DNA of 64,000 nt from Litoribrevibacter euphylliae (GCF_042646085.1 NZ_JBHRSZ010000005.1:62001-126000); one strand, 5' to 3'. Positions 9,153 through 18,740 are shown, counted from the stretch's first letter. A program made the numbers and translations. The notes: generated from the letters alone by a model not told the origin.

Positions 9153-10139
9153 TTAGTCTATTCTACTCAATGCTCTACGCAAATGAGCGAACACCTTCTG
9201 TCGGTATTCCAAGCTTTCACACACCAAGTGATGTCGCCCGTCTTCAATTGTCGATAACACCACATCAGAAAACAAACGTTTTAGTATTTTTATATTATGC
9301 TGCCAATCCACCGTTTGATCATCTGTCCCTTGAATAATGGAAACTGAAAGATCAACACTCGCTCGCTTCTCGACATCCGGAATCCAACGTTCCAAAGCAG
9401 ACACCCAATCCACTTCCAACCGGTGATGCTGTAACGGGTCATCGTTCCGAATAAAATTAAGAAACGCCTGATCATGACTGTTTTCTGAAAAACCACGTTT
9501 AATGCTGTTAACGAACGGACGAAGTAGCGTCAACATAACACGCGCTTTTAGCCAGCTTTCAGGGCGCACCAGAGGCGCTAATAACACCACATTGGCAAAC
9601 GGACAGGTGGTTCGGTCAAAACCATTTCGAGACAAGTAATCAATCAACACAGCACCACCAGTGCTCTGACCGACCACGCTCCAACGGTGCTTGGCGTCAA
9701 TACCGACGTCCGTCATAACCGCCACCAGCGCATCTTGATAACTGTCGAACGAATCAATACTGGCCCGATCACCCGAAGACAACCCATGCCCAGGCAAATC
9801 AAAGGCAGTCACAGAGAAACCTAATTCCAGACATTCACGAATCAGATGGCGGTACAAGCCGACATGGTCATAATAACCATGCAATACCAGTACTTTGCCC
9901 AACTCATTCTTGGCTTGAAATTGCTGGACACAAATATCGTAATTATGGGATTTCACCAACCATGCTGTTTGCTGAGCCAATCCCGATTGATACAAATCCA
10001 GCCCATAAAACTGCCAATAGGCTTTCATGACGGAAATAACTTGGGGATCAGTGCCTGCCTGATCGGAAAGAGAATGTGATACGTGTTTCTGGCGAAGTTC
10101 AGAAAGTCCAGATCTGATATCGTCAGCTGACCAATCCAT
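9153..10139 (-). CDS. Alpha/beta hydrolase (lysophospholipase-like)
   Basis: 328 residues with no signal peptide. Oxyanion segment VLHGYYDH (residues 85-92), LPGHGLSSG (115-123), nucleophile elbow GQSTGG with Ser159, a likely acid Asp in QGTDDQTVD and the catalytic His in DGRHHLV near residue 303. This is a complete Ser-Asp-His triad of the monoglyceride lipase/lysophospholipase class. The substrate is unknown. It lies 51 bases upstream of the COG3014-type lipoprotein on the same strand and may be cotranscribed with it. The nosL terminator separates it from the nos operon. Confidence 0.82.
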   Translation of the reverse strand: MDWSADDIRSGLSELRQKHVSHSLSDQAGTDPQVISVMKAYWQFYGLDLYQSGLAQQTAWLVKSHNYDICVQQFQAKNELGKVLVLHGYYDHVGLYRHLIRECLELGFSVTAFDLPGHGLSSGDRASIDSFDSYQDALVAVMTDVGIDAKHRWSVVGQSTGGAVLIDYLSRNGFDRTTCPFANVVLLAPLVRPESWLKARVMLTLLRPFVNSIKRGFSENSHDQAFLNFIRNDDPLQHHRLEVDWVSALERWIPDVEKRASVDLSVSIIQGTDDQTVDWQHNIKILKRLFSDVVLSTIEDGRHHLVCESLEYRQKVFAHLRRALSRID

Positions 10140-10192
10140 GTCTGATTTCTATGTTAGCTAGAGGAGTAACAAGATTAGTTGCCGGGGAGGTA

Positions 10193-10221
10193 AATGAAAA
10201 GCGGTTTTTCCGCTTCTCATT
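10193..10221 (-). terminator. Probable terminator downstream of nosL
   Basis: On the minus strand AATGAGAAGCGG pairs with CCGCTTTTCATT around five A, with one mismatch, and the descending arm is T-rich. It sits just after the nosL stop. Confidence 0.6.
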
Positions 10222-10238
10222 AAAAATGTTGGCTTTTC

Positions 10239-10883
10239 TTAATTATGATGAGCCATATGGCCTTGATGCTGGCTCATAGAGGCATTCGATACACCCTCTG
10301 AAGACGACGGCATATCCATAGACGAATGCTGCATATCCATATGATTCATGCTGTTCAGCAGTGTCTGATCAATCTCTTCATAGGCTTTAACGTCTCCACC
10401 GAATTGATGAGCAAAGTGTTCTGCCGAGCTACGATCAGCAAACGCCGCCAAGGTTGGCCCCATAGCGCCCAATTGACTGTGACCCACCACATAAAATGCG
10501 GATGTTGCATCCACATACTTGGCCGTGCTCATATCACTCCACTGTGCCGTTGCCACATCGTGCACAAAGATCGATTGGACACGGTGTTTGTGCTCCGGCT
10601 GCAATGCATAGGCAAACATATCTCGAGTCGAACAAAACGCCAATGGGTGTTTACTTCCTCGTGTAAACAGCTGCCCTTTAGGCCCAGGAAACTCGCTGAT
10701 GATCATGCCGCACAAATCGCATTCCCGACCATCATGTATATGCACAGGTACTTGAACAATGGATTCGGCTGACTCCTGCTTACTGCAGGCCGACAGACCA
10801 AACACAATCAATAACCCCAAGACCACGTTCACTATCGAAAACAGCTTAACTGATTCTTTCTTATACTTTTGAGATACACGCAT
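10239..10883 (-). CDS. nosL: NosL copper chaperone lipoprotein
   Basis: 214 residues from the ATG at 10883, which overlaps the nosY stop by one base (TAATG); a longer frame to 10943 is less likely. Lipobox LSAC with Cys33. The NosL signature CDLCGM is at residues 55-60. NosL delivers Cu(I) to NosZ in the periplasm. The last 40 or so residues are unusually rich in Met and His (MNHMDMQHSS, then HQGHMAHHN), an extra copper-binding tail not found in the classical short NosL. Last gene of nosRZDFYL. Confidence 0.93.
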   Translation of the reverse strand: MRVSQKYKKESVKLFSIVNVVLGLLIVFGLSACSKQESAESIVQVPVHIHDGRECDLCGMIISEFPGPKGQLFTRGSKHPLAFCSTRDMFAYALQPEHKHRVQSIFVHDVATAQWSDMSTAKYVDATSAFYVVGHSQLGAMGPTLAAFADRSSAEHFAHQFGGDVKAYEEIDQTLLNSMNHMDMQHSSMDMPSSSEGVSNASMSQHQGHMAHHN

Positions 10884-11710
10884 TACGACAGCTCCTTGCG
10901 CTTCAGAATCCAGGCAGACAACATCAAAGGCAACCCAACCCAAGCCAGCATCACCACACTCAAATGAATGAGGCCATTCGCCCCTTGATCGGCAATGCTC
11001 AACACTCCGGTGAGATTACTACTGCCCACGATCATGTAGACGAAAATTCGAAACACATCCGTTGGATTTAACCACAACAAATACGGCACCCAGGTTTGAT
11101 TGATGTCGCCTTCACTGGCCACCAGCATAGCCATTAACATCAAATCAAACACCAACACGAATAAAAACCACACCACCAAGGCCAAGCCTGCCGCTTTCGA
11201 CTTTTCCGCCACACACAAGCTGATCACATAGGCCAACGCAATAAACACCCAACCCAACACACTGGCAGCTACAATGAAGGCAGAGAACGCCAGCAATACT
11301 TCACTCACGTCCACTTCACTCATCACAGAAATCACCACCGCCGGAATACCAAAGCCGACTAACGCAGCCCCAGACAATATCGCTGCCTGCCCCATAAACT
11401 TACCCAACAGTAATTGGTTATGACTGAGCGGATAGGTCAACAGCAACAGCAAAGTACCCTGCTCTAACTCACCGACAAAGCTGTTGTAGGCCAACATCAA
11501 GGCAATCAATGGTACCAACATGACGCATAAACTGCCCAAACTGACCAGAGTCGATTCCAGCGACGAGAAGCCAATGACACCGGCCGTTGCCGATCCGAAA
11601 TATGCCAAGCCCAGTGATAGCAACACAAACACCAAGGCAATGGCCACCGCCCAACGGTTACGAATACCATCGCGAAATTCTTTTTGAGCAACGATCAGAA
11701 TCTTATTCAT
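10883..11710 (-). CDS. nosY: NosY, ABC transporter permease for NosZ maturation
   Basis: 275 residues from the ATG at 11710, which overlaps the nosF stop by 8 bases; the frame open to 11740 would overlap nosF further without reason. Six hydrophobic segments are visible (for example WAVAIALVFVLLSLGLAYF and AILSGAALVGFGIPAVVISV), the usual ABC-2 permease layout. NosY forms the inner-membrane part of the NosDFY complex needed for assembly of the tetranuclear CuZ centre of N2O reductase. Translational coupling to nosF and nosL is shown by the overlaps. Confidence 0.93.
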   Translation of the reverse strand: MNKILIVAQKEFRDGIRNRWAVAIALVFVLLSLGLAYFGSATAGVIGFSSLESTLVSLGSLCVMLVPLIALMLAYNSFVGELEQGTLLLLLTYPLSHNQLLLGKFMGQAAILSGAALVGFGIPAVVISVMSEVDVSEVLLAFSAFIVAASVLGWVFIALAYVISLCVAEKSKAAGLALVVWFLFVLVFDLMLMAMLVASEGDINQTWVPYLLWLNPTDVFRIFVYMIVGSSNLTGVLSIADQGANGLIHLSVVMLAWVGLPLMLSAWILKRKELS

Positions 11711-12662
11711 GAGTAGCCCCTCCCGAAACGGTATCAGCACTTCTCGAGTGCGTGCTCGAAAGATAGAAGTGATACAGGTCTTCCAACGACGGCTGTTTGA
11801 GTTGAAGATCCTGTATTTGGTCTTGCGCCAATAAACGCTTCATAACCGCCAACTTGTGATCCGAAGTAATGGTAAAGCGCTCTCGACCGGCATCCTGAGG
11901 CAACCATGTAGACGCCGTCAATTGACCATTCAACAGCGTTTTAATCTCTGCTTCCGCCATTCCCGACACCATGATTTCGGTGGGCAAAGCGGCTTCAGCT
12001 CTGAGTTCATCTAGTGAGCCCAACGCTAACTTGCGGCCTTTACTCAAAATCATTGCGCGGTCAATGTGTCCCTCAATGCCCGGTAACACATGGGAGCACA
12101 GAATCACCGCACACCCTTCGGTCTTGAGGCGATCAACCATGTGGTAAAACTCACTGGTGGCGACCGGATCTAAGCCCACCGTTGGTTCGTCCAAAATCAA
12201 TAACTTAGGACTTCCGAGAAAGGCTTGCGCCAGACCTAACCGCTGACGCATGCCTTTGGAATAGGTTTTCACTGGCCTGTTTGCGGCAGGCGCCAGATTC
12301 ACTTCTTCCAACAGACTTTCTGCATGTACCTTAGTGTGACCTTTGAGCTTGGCAAAATAATAGAGCACTTCGCGACCGGTCAACTGATCGTAAAAGCTAA
12401 CATTTTCCGGTAAATAGCCGAACTGACGACGGTACTCATGGGCACCATTGGAGCGTGGGCAATGCCCCAAGGCCTTCACTTCACCAGAGGTCGAGGCCAA
12501 CACCCCCAAAATTAACTTCATCAAGGTACTTTTACCGGCGCCGTTATGACCGAACAACCCCAAGGCTTCACCCGCATTAACAGACATTGTCAGCGGGTGC
12601 AGGGCCTGCACATTACGGTAGTACTTACTTACCTGTTGAAGATCTACGATTACATCATTCAT
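11703..12662 (-). CDS. nosF: NosF, ABC transporter ATPase for NosZ maturation
   Basis: 319 residues. Walker A GHNGAGKST (residues 38-46), signature region YSKGMRQRLGLA and Walker B LLILDEPTVGLDP are intact, so it should be an active ATPase. It pairs with NosY and the periplasmic NosD in the machinery that supplies the CuZ site of nitrous oxide reductase. The ATG overlaps the nosD stop in an ATGA arrangement. Confidence 0.94.
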   Translation of the reverse strand: MNDVIVDLQQVSKYYRNVQALHPLTMSVNAGEALGLFGHNGAGKSTLMKLILGVLASTSGEVKALGHCPRSNGAHEYRRQFGYLPENVSFYDQLTGREVLYYFAKLKGHTKVHAESLLEEVNLAPAANRPVKTYSKGMRQRLGLAQAFLGSPKLLILDEPTVGLDPVATSEFYHMVDRLKTEGCAVILCSHVLPGIEGHIDRAMILSKGRKLALGSLDELRAEAALPTEIMVSGMAEAEIKTLLNGQLTASTWLPQDAGRERFTITSDHKLAVMKRLLAQDQIQDLQLKQPSLEDLYHFYLSSTHSRSADTVSGGATHE

Positions 12663-14026
12663 TGACGACCTCCAATCAACATGTCATTCGAGTGAGATTT
12701 ATAAAGGGAAGGATCACTGGCTGGCGTCATCATCGGATAAGAATCCTGTACCCCCACTGATTTCAATACCGGAAACTGACGCTGCACCCAACGCAGCAGC
12801 AATACCGCAGGGCTGTCCATCAGCATCTTGGCTTCCGGATACTTCCAAAATAACTTATCCACACTGTCGTTCGGTTCAAATGCCACATCACCATAGCCGT
12901 TGCCATCCATGTCCCACCCTCGATAGTTACTCCAATAATTGCCTTTGCCGTCCTGACTCCATTCCTGCTCACGATTTGACACGTATTTCACTTGAATCGG
13001 ATTTTCAATAAAGCTGTTCCCAAACACTTTGACGTTCTCAGAGCCTGCCGTGAGGTGAATGCCGATTTCCGCACGTTCGATGAAATTATTGCTGATGGTG
13101 TTATAGCCAGAGTTGTAAATAAACAAGGCTTTACCATCTCGCCCTAATACCTTGTTTTCCGGCTTCGTCCAGACGTTCTTGATGACATTGCCATCGATGA
13201 TGGAATAAATGATGTAATTCAGCAGAAACCCGTAGTCTTCGCTGTTTTCAGTCACATTACCCCGAATTTCCAAATGACGAGAGTTCATCATCGCGTACCC
13301 CGCCCGCGTACTGTAGGCGTAGTTATTCAGAATCTTGTTACTGTAGGAATACATGTAATGAATGCCATAACGCAGATCGTGCATCACATTTTCTTGCAGC
13401 ACATTATTTTGGCTATTAATGACGTACAACCCGTCGCGCGTCTCGCTGACTTCGTTGCCTTTGACCACACTGTCTTTCATACCCGACAGCTGAATACCGT
13501 TGCCTCGATCGGCAGAACGCAACGTCGGATTTCCAACAACGCGATTATTAAGCACCTTGCAGTTACTGCCTCGTTGCAGCCAAATCCCAAAACCACTGCC
13601 TTCCAAGTAGTTATTCTCAATCACAAGCCCATTGGAATTGCGCTCAGAATAAATACCTGAGTTCTGATCCGTTAAATCCTCACCCCAGTTTTTAATAGTA
13701 AGATTGGTAATGGTGACATTTTCGGCATAGACACGAACCGCATGCCCCTGGCCTTGCGCATCAATACGGGCATTCTGATCTCCCGACAAATGAATGCTGG
13801 TTTTGATCTCAAAATTTCCGGTATACACCCCGGCGCCAAGTATTACCTGATCACCCGCGACCGCCTGATCCAACACCTGCTGTAGATCCTGCTCCGGCGT
13901 AACCCGCCACTCTTTAGAAGACACAGGCAAGTTCACAGACACAGGCAAGTTTGCAGACACGGGCAAGCACAGCATCCATAAGAACACCCAAACAAAACCC
14001 ATCATTATCCGCATCATTGAAACCAT
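12659..14026 (-). CDS. nosD: NosD periplasmic copper-site assembly protein
   Basis: 455 residues with a Sec signal peptide (GFVWVFLWMLCLPVSA). The body is a right-handed beta-helix of PbH1/CASH repeats, seen as repeated N-G-x-x-I-x-x-N units such as GLVIENNYLEGSGFGIWLQRG. NosD is the periplasmic partner of NosFY. Several Met codons occur in the first ten positions; the first is used. Shortly after the signal peptide a short segment (NLPVSVNLPVSSK) is repeated, reflecting a small tandem duplication in the DNA near 13925-13965. Confidence 0.94.
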   Translation of the reverse strand: MVSMMRIMMGFVWVFLWMLCLPVSANLPVSVNLPVSSKEWRVTPEQDLQQVLDQAVAGDQVILGAGVYTGNFEIKTSIHLSGDQNARIDAQGQGHAVRVYAENVTITNLTIKNWGEDLTDQNSGIYSERNSNGLVIENNYLEGSGFGIWLQRGSNCKVLNNRVVGNPTLRSADRGNGIQLSGMKDSVVKGNEVSETRDGLYVINSQNNVLQENVMHDLRYGIHYMYSYSNKILNNYAYSTRAGYAMMNSRHLEIRGNVTENSEDYGFLLNYIIYSIIDGNVIKNVWTKPENKVLGRDGKALFIYNSGYNTISNNFIERAEIGIHLTAGSENVKVFGNSFIENPIQVKYVSNREQEWSQDGKGNYWSNYRGWDMDGNGYGDVAFEPNDSVDKLFWKYPEAKMLMDSPAVLLLRWVQRQFPVLKSVGVQDSYPMMTPASDPSLYKSHSNDMLIGGRQ

Positions 14027-14051
14027 AAAACACTCACTATCGGTAAAGACA

Positions 14052-14086
14052 AAACAAGCATAGCGCTGTTCACGCTACGCTTGTTT
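14052..14086 (-). terminator. Hairpin after nosZ, possible partial terminator or mRNA stabiliser
   Basis: The minus-strand RNA pairs AAACAAGCGTAGCG with CGCTATGCTTGTTT (one G-U pair) around a 7-base loop and ends in four T. It sits 26 bases before nosD, so it may lower nosDFYL relative to nosZ. Confidence 0.55.
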
Positions 14087-14097
14087 GAGCCATGTCA

Positions 14098-14129
14098 GGC
14101 CGAACCCTATCTGGCCGAACCCTATCTGG
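14098..14129. repeat. Tandem 15-base duplication
   Basis: The unit GGCCGAACCCTATCT occurs twice in direct succession (14098-14112 and 14113-14127), followed by GG. It is probably a recent slippage or duplication event. Confidence 0.85.
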
Positions 14130-14298
14130 TAATAATCCAAATGGGCTACACCAGATCAATCGGATAATTTAAAACGTTACCGAGGCCGCCAGCGCTAGGC
14201 AAAAATGATCGAGAACGCGCAGTCTATGGGTTATAAATGAGCATTTGGAGATCATTTTTAACACCGCGATGGCAACGCAGGTAGTTTTAAAAATCCGA

Positions 14299-16206
14299 CT
14301 AGGCTTCTACCAGCATCCGCCCCCTCATCTCCATGTGAAGCGCATGGCAGAACCAGTTACAGTAGTACCATTGCACACCAGGCTGATTCGCAATGAAGGT
14401 CACAGACGCCGTCGCCTGAGGCCCGATTTCCATCTGCACACCATGGTTGGTCATACAGAAACCGTGCGTCACGTCTTCCACCTGATCCAGATTAGTCACC
14501 ACCACAGTCACTTCATCACCCAACTTGACCTTAAACTCAGTCAGGCCAAAGTTTGGCGCAATGGAAGTCATGTAAACGCGAACTTTATTACCTTCGCGAA
14601 TCACTTTGTTATCCACTTCCAGCGTTACACCATCGGCTTTCGCCATCGCAACGGTTTCCGCAAACATTGGATCATCACGTGTCCATAACTTCTTCGGTTT
14701 AACTTTACTGCGGTGCACGATCATACAATCGTGTGGTTCCGCGAAGGTTGGGCCGTCGTGAACTAACTTCATTTCATCGCCGGAGATGTCGATCAGCTGA
14801 TCGTTCTCAGGACGTAATGGACCAACCGGTAAGAAACGGTCTTTGGAGAACTTACATAGAGAGATCAACCACTTGCCGTCTGCATCACGAGTTTCACCCG
14901 CTGAGGTATGGTTATGACCAGGCTGATAGTGCACATCCAGCTTTTGACGCAGATAATTTACTTTTTCGCCTTTGTAAGCACGAATGGCATCTTCCACATT
15001 CCACTTGGCGATCTGGCTGTCAAGGAACAAGGTGGTATAGGCATTACCTCGGTTATCAAACGCGGTATGCAATGGCCCTAAGCCCAGCTCAGGTTCGGCA
15101 ACGATGGCATCGCGCGGTTTGATCTTATCGTCAAACAGGTCATCCAGCTTATCAATGGCAATCACTGACACAGTTGGCGATAGCTTACCGTTGGCAACAA
15201 AGTACTTACCGCTTGGCGAGGTATTTAACCCGTGCGGTGACTTAGGTACAGGAACATATCGAGTTAACTCTGATCCTTTAGTACCGTCCAACACTGGAAT
15301 TTTATTGCCATTGAAGTTTTTGAACTTACCGGCCTTAACGGCTGCTTCACAACGCTCAAGGTTAAAAATCACCACATGGTCACGCTCGTTGGCGATCATC
15401 TCACCCAGGTTCATCCCCATTTCAGAGTTATAGCAAGTGGATGCGAAATACTTACCATCATAGTCAGCATCGGTGTTGTCCAAATTACCATCGACGATCA
15501 CCTGGAAAGCCACTTCCATCTTCTCTGCGTCAATCACGTTGAACATAGAGCGATAGGTGGATGTATCTTCCAACGACGCTTTACCATCGTTTTCAATAGG
15601 CACTTCGAACTCGCCATTACAGATCAGGTACTTGGTGTATGGCACTTTCTGAACGCGCAGACCGTGAATAGCCTGACAGTTTGGAACGGTAAGGATCCTA
15701 TCTGTCTTCATCACATCGCAGCGAATACGAGCCACACGAGTATTAGCCTTATCGTTGATGAACACATACTTGCCGTTGTAGCTACCATCGGTCATCGACA
15801 TGTGTGGGTGATGCGAGTCACCTGCTAACAAGTGTGCACTGTCACCTTTAATGCGCTTACTTTCGTTGGTAATCCCCCAACCGGTGGCGCTGTCGATGTT
15901 GAATACCGGAATACGCATCAACTCACGCATTGAGGGAATGCCGAGAATACGGACTTCACCCGAGTGACCACCACTCCAGAAACCATAGTATTCATCCAAA
16001 TCGCCCGGATGAACGAAAGGTGAGTTGGCGAGTTCCGCCGCTTGTGCTTTTGCCGTCGCTGCGAACATCGCTGCTGTCATTGGTGCTGCAACTGCTCCAG
16101 CTGCACCGGCTAAAGCACCGGCACCAAGAAAACTACGACGACTCATGCCTTGGGATTGCTCTTCTTGAAGAGAGCTTTTGTTAACTTCACTTTGATGCTT
16201 ATCCAT
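14299..16206 (-). CDS. nosZ: Nitrous oxide reductase (clade I, Tat-exported)
   Basis: 635 residues, the expected length. The twin-arginine motif SRRSFLG (RR at 23-24) marks export of the folded enzyme, which defines clade I. The seven-bladed propeller carries the His clusters of CuZ (for example DSHHPHMS, SPHGLNTSPSGKY, EPHDCMIVH). The C-terminal cupredoxin domain carries the CuA ligands in CNWFCHALHMEM. It reduces N2O to N2 in the periplasm. AGGAG precedes the ATG by 7 bases. Organised with nosR upstream and nosDFYL downstream; full activity would need all of them. Confidence 0.98.
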   Translation of the reverse strand: MDKHQSEVNKSSLQEEQSQGMSRRSFLGAGALAGAAGAVAAPMTAAMFAATAKAQAAELANSPFVHPGDLDEYYGFWSGGHSGEVRILGIPSMRELMRIPVFNIDSATGWGITNESKRIKGDSAHLLAGDSHHPHMSMTDGSYNGKYVFINDKANTRVARIRCDVMKTDRILTVPNCQAIHGLRVQKVPYTKYLICNGEFEVPIENDGKASLEDTSTYRSMFNVIDAEKMEVAFQVIVDGNLDNTDADYDGKYFASTCYNSEMGMNLGEMIANERDHVVIFNLERCEAAVKAGKFKNFNGNKIPVLDGTKGSELTRYVPVPKSPHGLNTSPSGKYFVANGKLSPTVSVIAIDKLDDLFDDKIKPRDAIVAEPELGLGPLHTAFDNRGNAYTTLFLDSQIAKWNVEDAIRAYKGEKVNYLRQKLDVHYQPGHNHTSAGETRDADGKWLISLCKFSKDRFLPVGPLRPENDQLIDISGDEMKLVHDGPTFAEPHDCMIVHRSKVKPKKLWTRDDPMFAETVAMAKADGVTLEVDNKVIREGNKVRVYMTSIAPNFGLTEFKVKLGDEVTVVVTNLDQVEDVTHGFCMTNHGVQMEIGPQATASVTFIANQPGVQWYYCNWFCHALHMEMRGRMLVEA

Positions 16207-16274
16207 AGTGATGCTCCTGGCTTGCTTATTTATTGACCGTTTTACGGTTATTTTTGGTTAATCGATTAGGCGGC

Positions 16275-18455
16275 TCAGCTTGGTTCAATGATCTTTACTG
16301 GTTCCGCTTTTACTTCTTTTGATAACGCCTCGGCATTGGCCGCTGCTGATTTCTTCATTCGTTTACGCTTTTTGTTTACCAACGGTGGGCACTTATCGTC
16401 GTTCCAATAGGTCACCTGGCAATCGAGGCAGTGATGACATTCACGAAGGTTGATTTCACCGTTCTTCTCGATCGCGCCGATTTCACATTCCACGGCACAC
16501 AGCTGACACGGTTGACCGCAATCTTTACGACGCTTCAACCAATCGAACAAACGCACACCGGATGGAATGGCCAAGGCCGCGCCCAGCGGGCAAATGTAAC
16601 GACAGTAGACTTTGCGACTGAACAAAGAGATCACCAGCAAGATCAAGGCGTACGTGATGAACGGCCAATCGCGGTCGAAGCGCAGTAAGAACACGGTTTT
16701 GAACGGTTCGACTTCGGCGTATTGTTCAGCGGTTTGCAATGACTCCAGAGACAAACCGAACAACGCCAACAAGATTAAGTATTTGACCGCCCACAAGCGT
16801 TCATGAAGGGCAAACGGCACCACGTATTGCGGAATTTTCAGCTTCTCAGCCAATTCACCGGCCAGCTCCTGAAGTGCGCCGAATGGGCACATCCAACCAC
16901 AGAAGATGCCGCGTCCCCACAACAGAATGGTGACCGCCACAAACACCCACATGCAGAAGATCATCGGATCAAGCAGGAAGGTCTCCCAGTGGAATTCGCT
17001 CATCAATGATTGAGTGAAGGTAAAGACGTTGACCACCGAAATCTGCCCCATGGAATACCAACCAATGAAGCCCACGGTGTAGAGTAAGAACACGCGACGG
17101 AACTGATGTAGGAAGTTCGGGAAGCGCACCAACCAATCCTGGAAGAAGATCACTAACGTCAGAAGCACCATACTGCTAATCAAAATGATGACTGAGACTT
17201 CTTTCTCCGCCCACACCTGTTTCCACAGCGGCTGATCTTCTAAACTCGCCACAGGTTCAGGACGATCCACGTATTTGTCCAACGTCATGTAGTCAGCTTT
17301 GAAACTGCTGAATAAACTGTCTACCGGCCCAGTCTGACGACGCACTAACAATTCCACCTGCCAATCAGCACCCGGATTAAAATCGTGATGCTCACGCACG
17401 ATGAAGATCGACATTTCTTTAAAGTACGGCACGCCTTCCGCATACAAGTCATTAATGCGGTAATGATCTAAGTCGCGGAAGCTGAATACATTATCGCCCT
17501 GATGAATCTGAATACGGTCAAAAATGCCGCCACGAACATAGCCTGAGCCTTTAAACGAGAAACCGTTCCCCATCAAACCGATGGCGTGCTCGCCCGGCTG
17601 TAGAGTATCCACCAACCATTGGAACTCACTGTCGCCGAGTAACGAACGGCCAATGGTAGGAATATCCAATAAGGTGTAATAAAGATCGGTAAACGAGGCC
17701 GCTGCGTCTTCTTGTGACAGCGCTTCATCGCTGGCCGCCTCCGTTCCCGCGAACGAATCTTCGACCTGTTGATTGGTTAACGCCAAACGACGAATCGAGC
17801 CGTCGCCGGTCAAGGTCACCCAATCGCTTTGCTGATAAACGTCTTGTTTGATGGTAGCCATGGCCTCAGCCGCCGCTTCATCAAAGTCGATGATGCCTTT
17901 GGCTTTAGCGACTTTCTTGGCCGCACGCATGATCGCTAGGTTCTCCACCATCACAGTCACGGTCGCACCAGACAGACCATCGACGTGGACAACGCCCTCT
18001 TCCTGCTGACCACCGATTTTGACGGTATCGGAAACATGACGACCTTGGTATTGATCGGTAAAGATTTGGAGTTTCTGTTCGGGAATACCCACCAGCAAGA
18101 TTGGTTCGTGATGTTCCAGAACATTAGCGGTAAGAATGTTACCTTCAGGGTCGATGGCAACCAATACATTGACCGGCTCACCGGAATAGGCTGGAATCGG
18201 CGCGATGTCGTTGGTTTCAAAGGCATAACCTACAACATCATCGCTTTGTTTGATGGTCCAAGCTAATGGTTCACCTTCTTTGGTGCCATAATCCGTGGCA
18301 TCAGGAAACGCTTGTTTAATGAAAGGTTCAGCCGGTTTTGCCGGGCTGACCATTAACCCTGCCGCATTAACCGTAGAAGCAAAGACCACCATTGCTAGCA
18401 CTAGAAATAGCCCTAACAACTCGAACACCCGAGAATGACTTCTTACTACATTCAT
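16275..18455 (-). CDS. nosR: NosR, membrane flavin/iron-sulfur protein for N2O reduction
   Basis: 726 residues. Signal sequence, then a periplasmic FMN-binding domain with the covalent-flavin motif SGATVT (residues 162-167), several transmembrane helices, two CxxxCP motifs (CGWMCP and CRYICP) and C-terminal cysteine clusters (CGQPCQLC, CHHCLDC) for 4Fe-4S centres on the cytoplasmic side. NosR passes quinol-derived electrons toward NosZ and is needed for nosZ expression in Pseudomonas. First gene of the operon; an FNR/DNR-like site lies 88 bases upstream. Confidence 0.97.
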   Translation of the reverse strand: MNVVRSHSRVFELLGLFLVLAMVVFASTVNAAGLMVSPAKPAEPFIKQAFPDATDYGTKEGEPLAWTIKQSDDVVGYAFETNDIAPIPAYSGEPVNVLVAIDPEGNILTANVLEHHEPILLVGIPEQKLQIFTDQYQGRHVSDTVKIGGQQEEGVVHVDGLSGATVTVMVENLAIMRAAKKVAKAKGIIDFDEAAAEAMATIKQDVYQQSDWVTLTGDGSIRRLALTNQQVEDSFAGTEAASDEALSQEDAAASFTDLYYTLLDIPTIGRSLLGDSEFQWLVDTLQPGEHAIGLMGNGFSFKGSGYVRGGIFDRIQIHQGDNVFSFRDLDHYRINDLYAEGVPYFKEMSIFIVREHHDFNPGADWQVELLVRRQTGPVDSLFSSFKADYMTLDKYVDRPEPVASLEDQPLWKQVWAEKEVSVIILISSMVLLTLVIFFQDWLVRFPNFLHQFRRVFLLYTVGFIGWYSMGQISVVNVFTFTQSLMSEFHWETFLLDPMIFCMWVFVAVTILLWGRGIFCGWMCPFGALQELAGELAEKLKIPQYVVPFALHERLWAVKYLILLALFGLSLESLQTAEQYAEVEPFKTVFLLRFDRDWPFITYALILLVISLFSRKVYCRYICPLGAALAIPSGVRLFDWLKRRKDCGQPCQLCAVECEIGAIEKNGEINLRECHHCLDCQVTYWNDDKCPPLVNKKRKRMKKSAAANAEALSKEVKAEPVKIIEPS

Positions 18456-18542
18456 ACATCCAACTCACACTGAACACCAAAATTCCGTGAGTTTGAGTAT
18501 CCATAGGGTGCGTCAAATTGTCACACCCGGAATCAGGCTCTG

Positions 18543-18556
18543 TTGATGTACGTCAA
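18543..18556 (-). promoter_or_regulatory. FNR/DNR-like operator upstream of nosR
   Basis: The minus strand reads TTGAC-GTAC-ATCAA, one base from the FNR/DNR consensus TTGAT-N4-ATCAA. The centre is about 94 bases before the nosR ATG, which would suit activation at -41.5 with a leader of about 50 bases. The regulator gene is not in the window. Confidence 0.72.
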
Positions 18557-18653
18557 ATGATCAGAAAAAGTTTTTCAATCGGTCAAAAACTGGCAAGCCA
18601 CCAAGGTGGAAATTCAGGACAAAACCTTATTAAAAATAAGGAATTGAAGACAT

Positions 18654-18688
18654 AAAAAATGCGGTCTTTCCTCATCAGAAAGACCGCA
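18654..18688 (-). terminator. Rho-independent terminator of fba
   Basis: An 11-bp perfect stem (TGCGGTCTTTC with GAAAGACCGCA) with a 7-base loop and a T run on the minus strand isolates the glycolytic operon from nosR. Confidence 0.9.
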
Positions 18689-18740
18689 CTCTTAGAGTAG
18701 ATTTAGCAATCACCGTTCATACGGAAGATCGCTAATCGAC

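Larger units (their letters stand above)
14027..14298. other. nosZ-nosD intergenic region with hairpin and tandem repeat
   Basis: 272 bases, long for a nos operon. It holds a 14-bp hairpin (14052-14086) and a 15-base direct duplication (14098-14127). I see no ORF and no clear FNR-like site. nosD may be read through from nosR or from its own promoter here. Confidence 0.6.

Noticed and set aside
18508..18526. Second FNR-like site before nosR
   Set aside because: GTCAA and TTGTC half-sites are present but face outward, not in the FNR arrangement.
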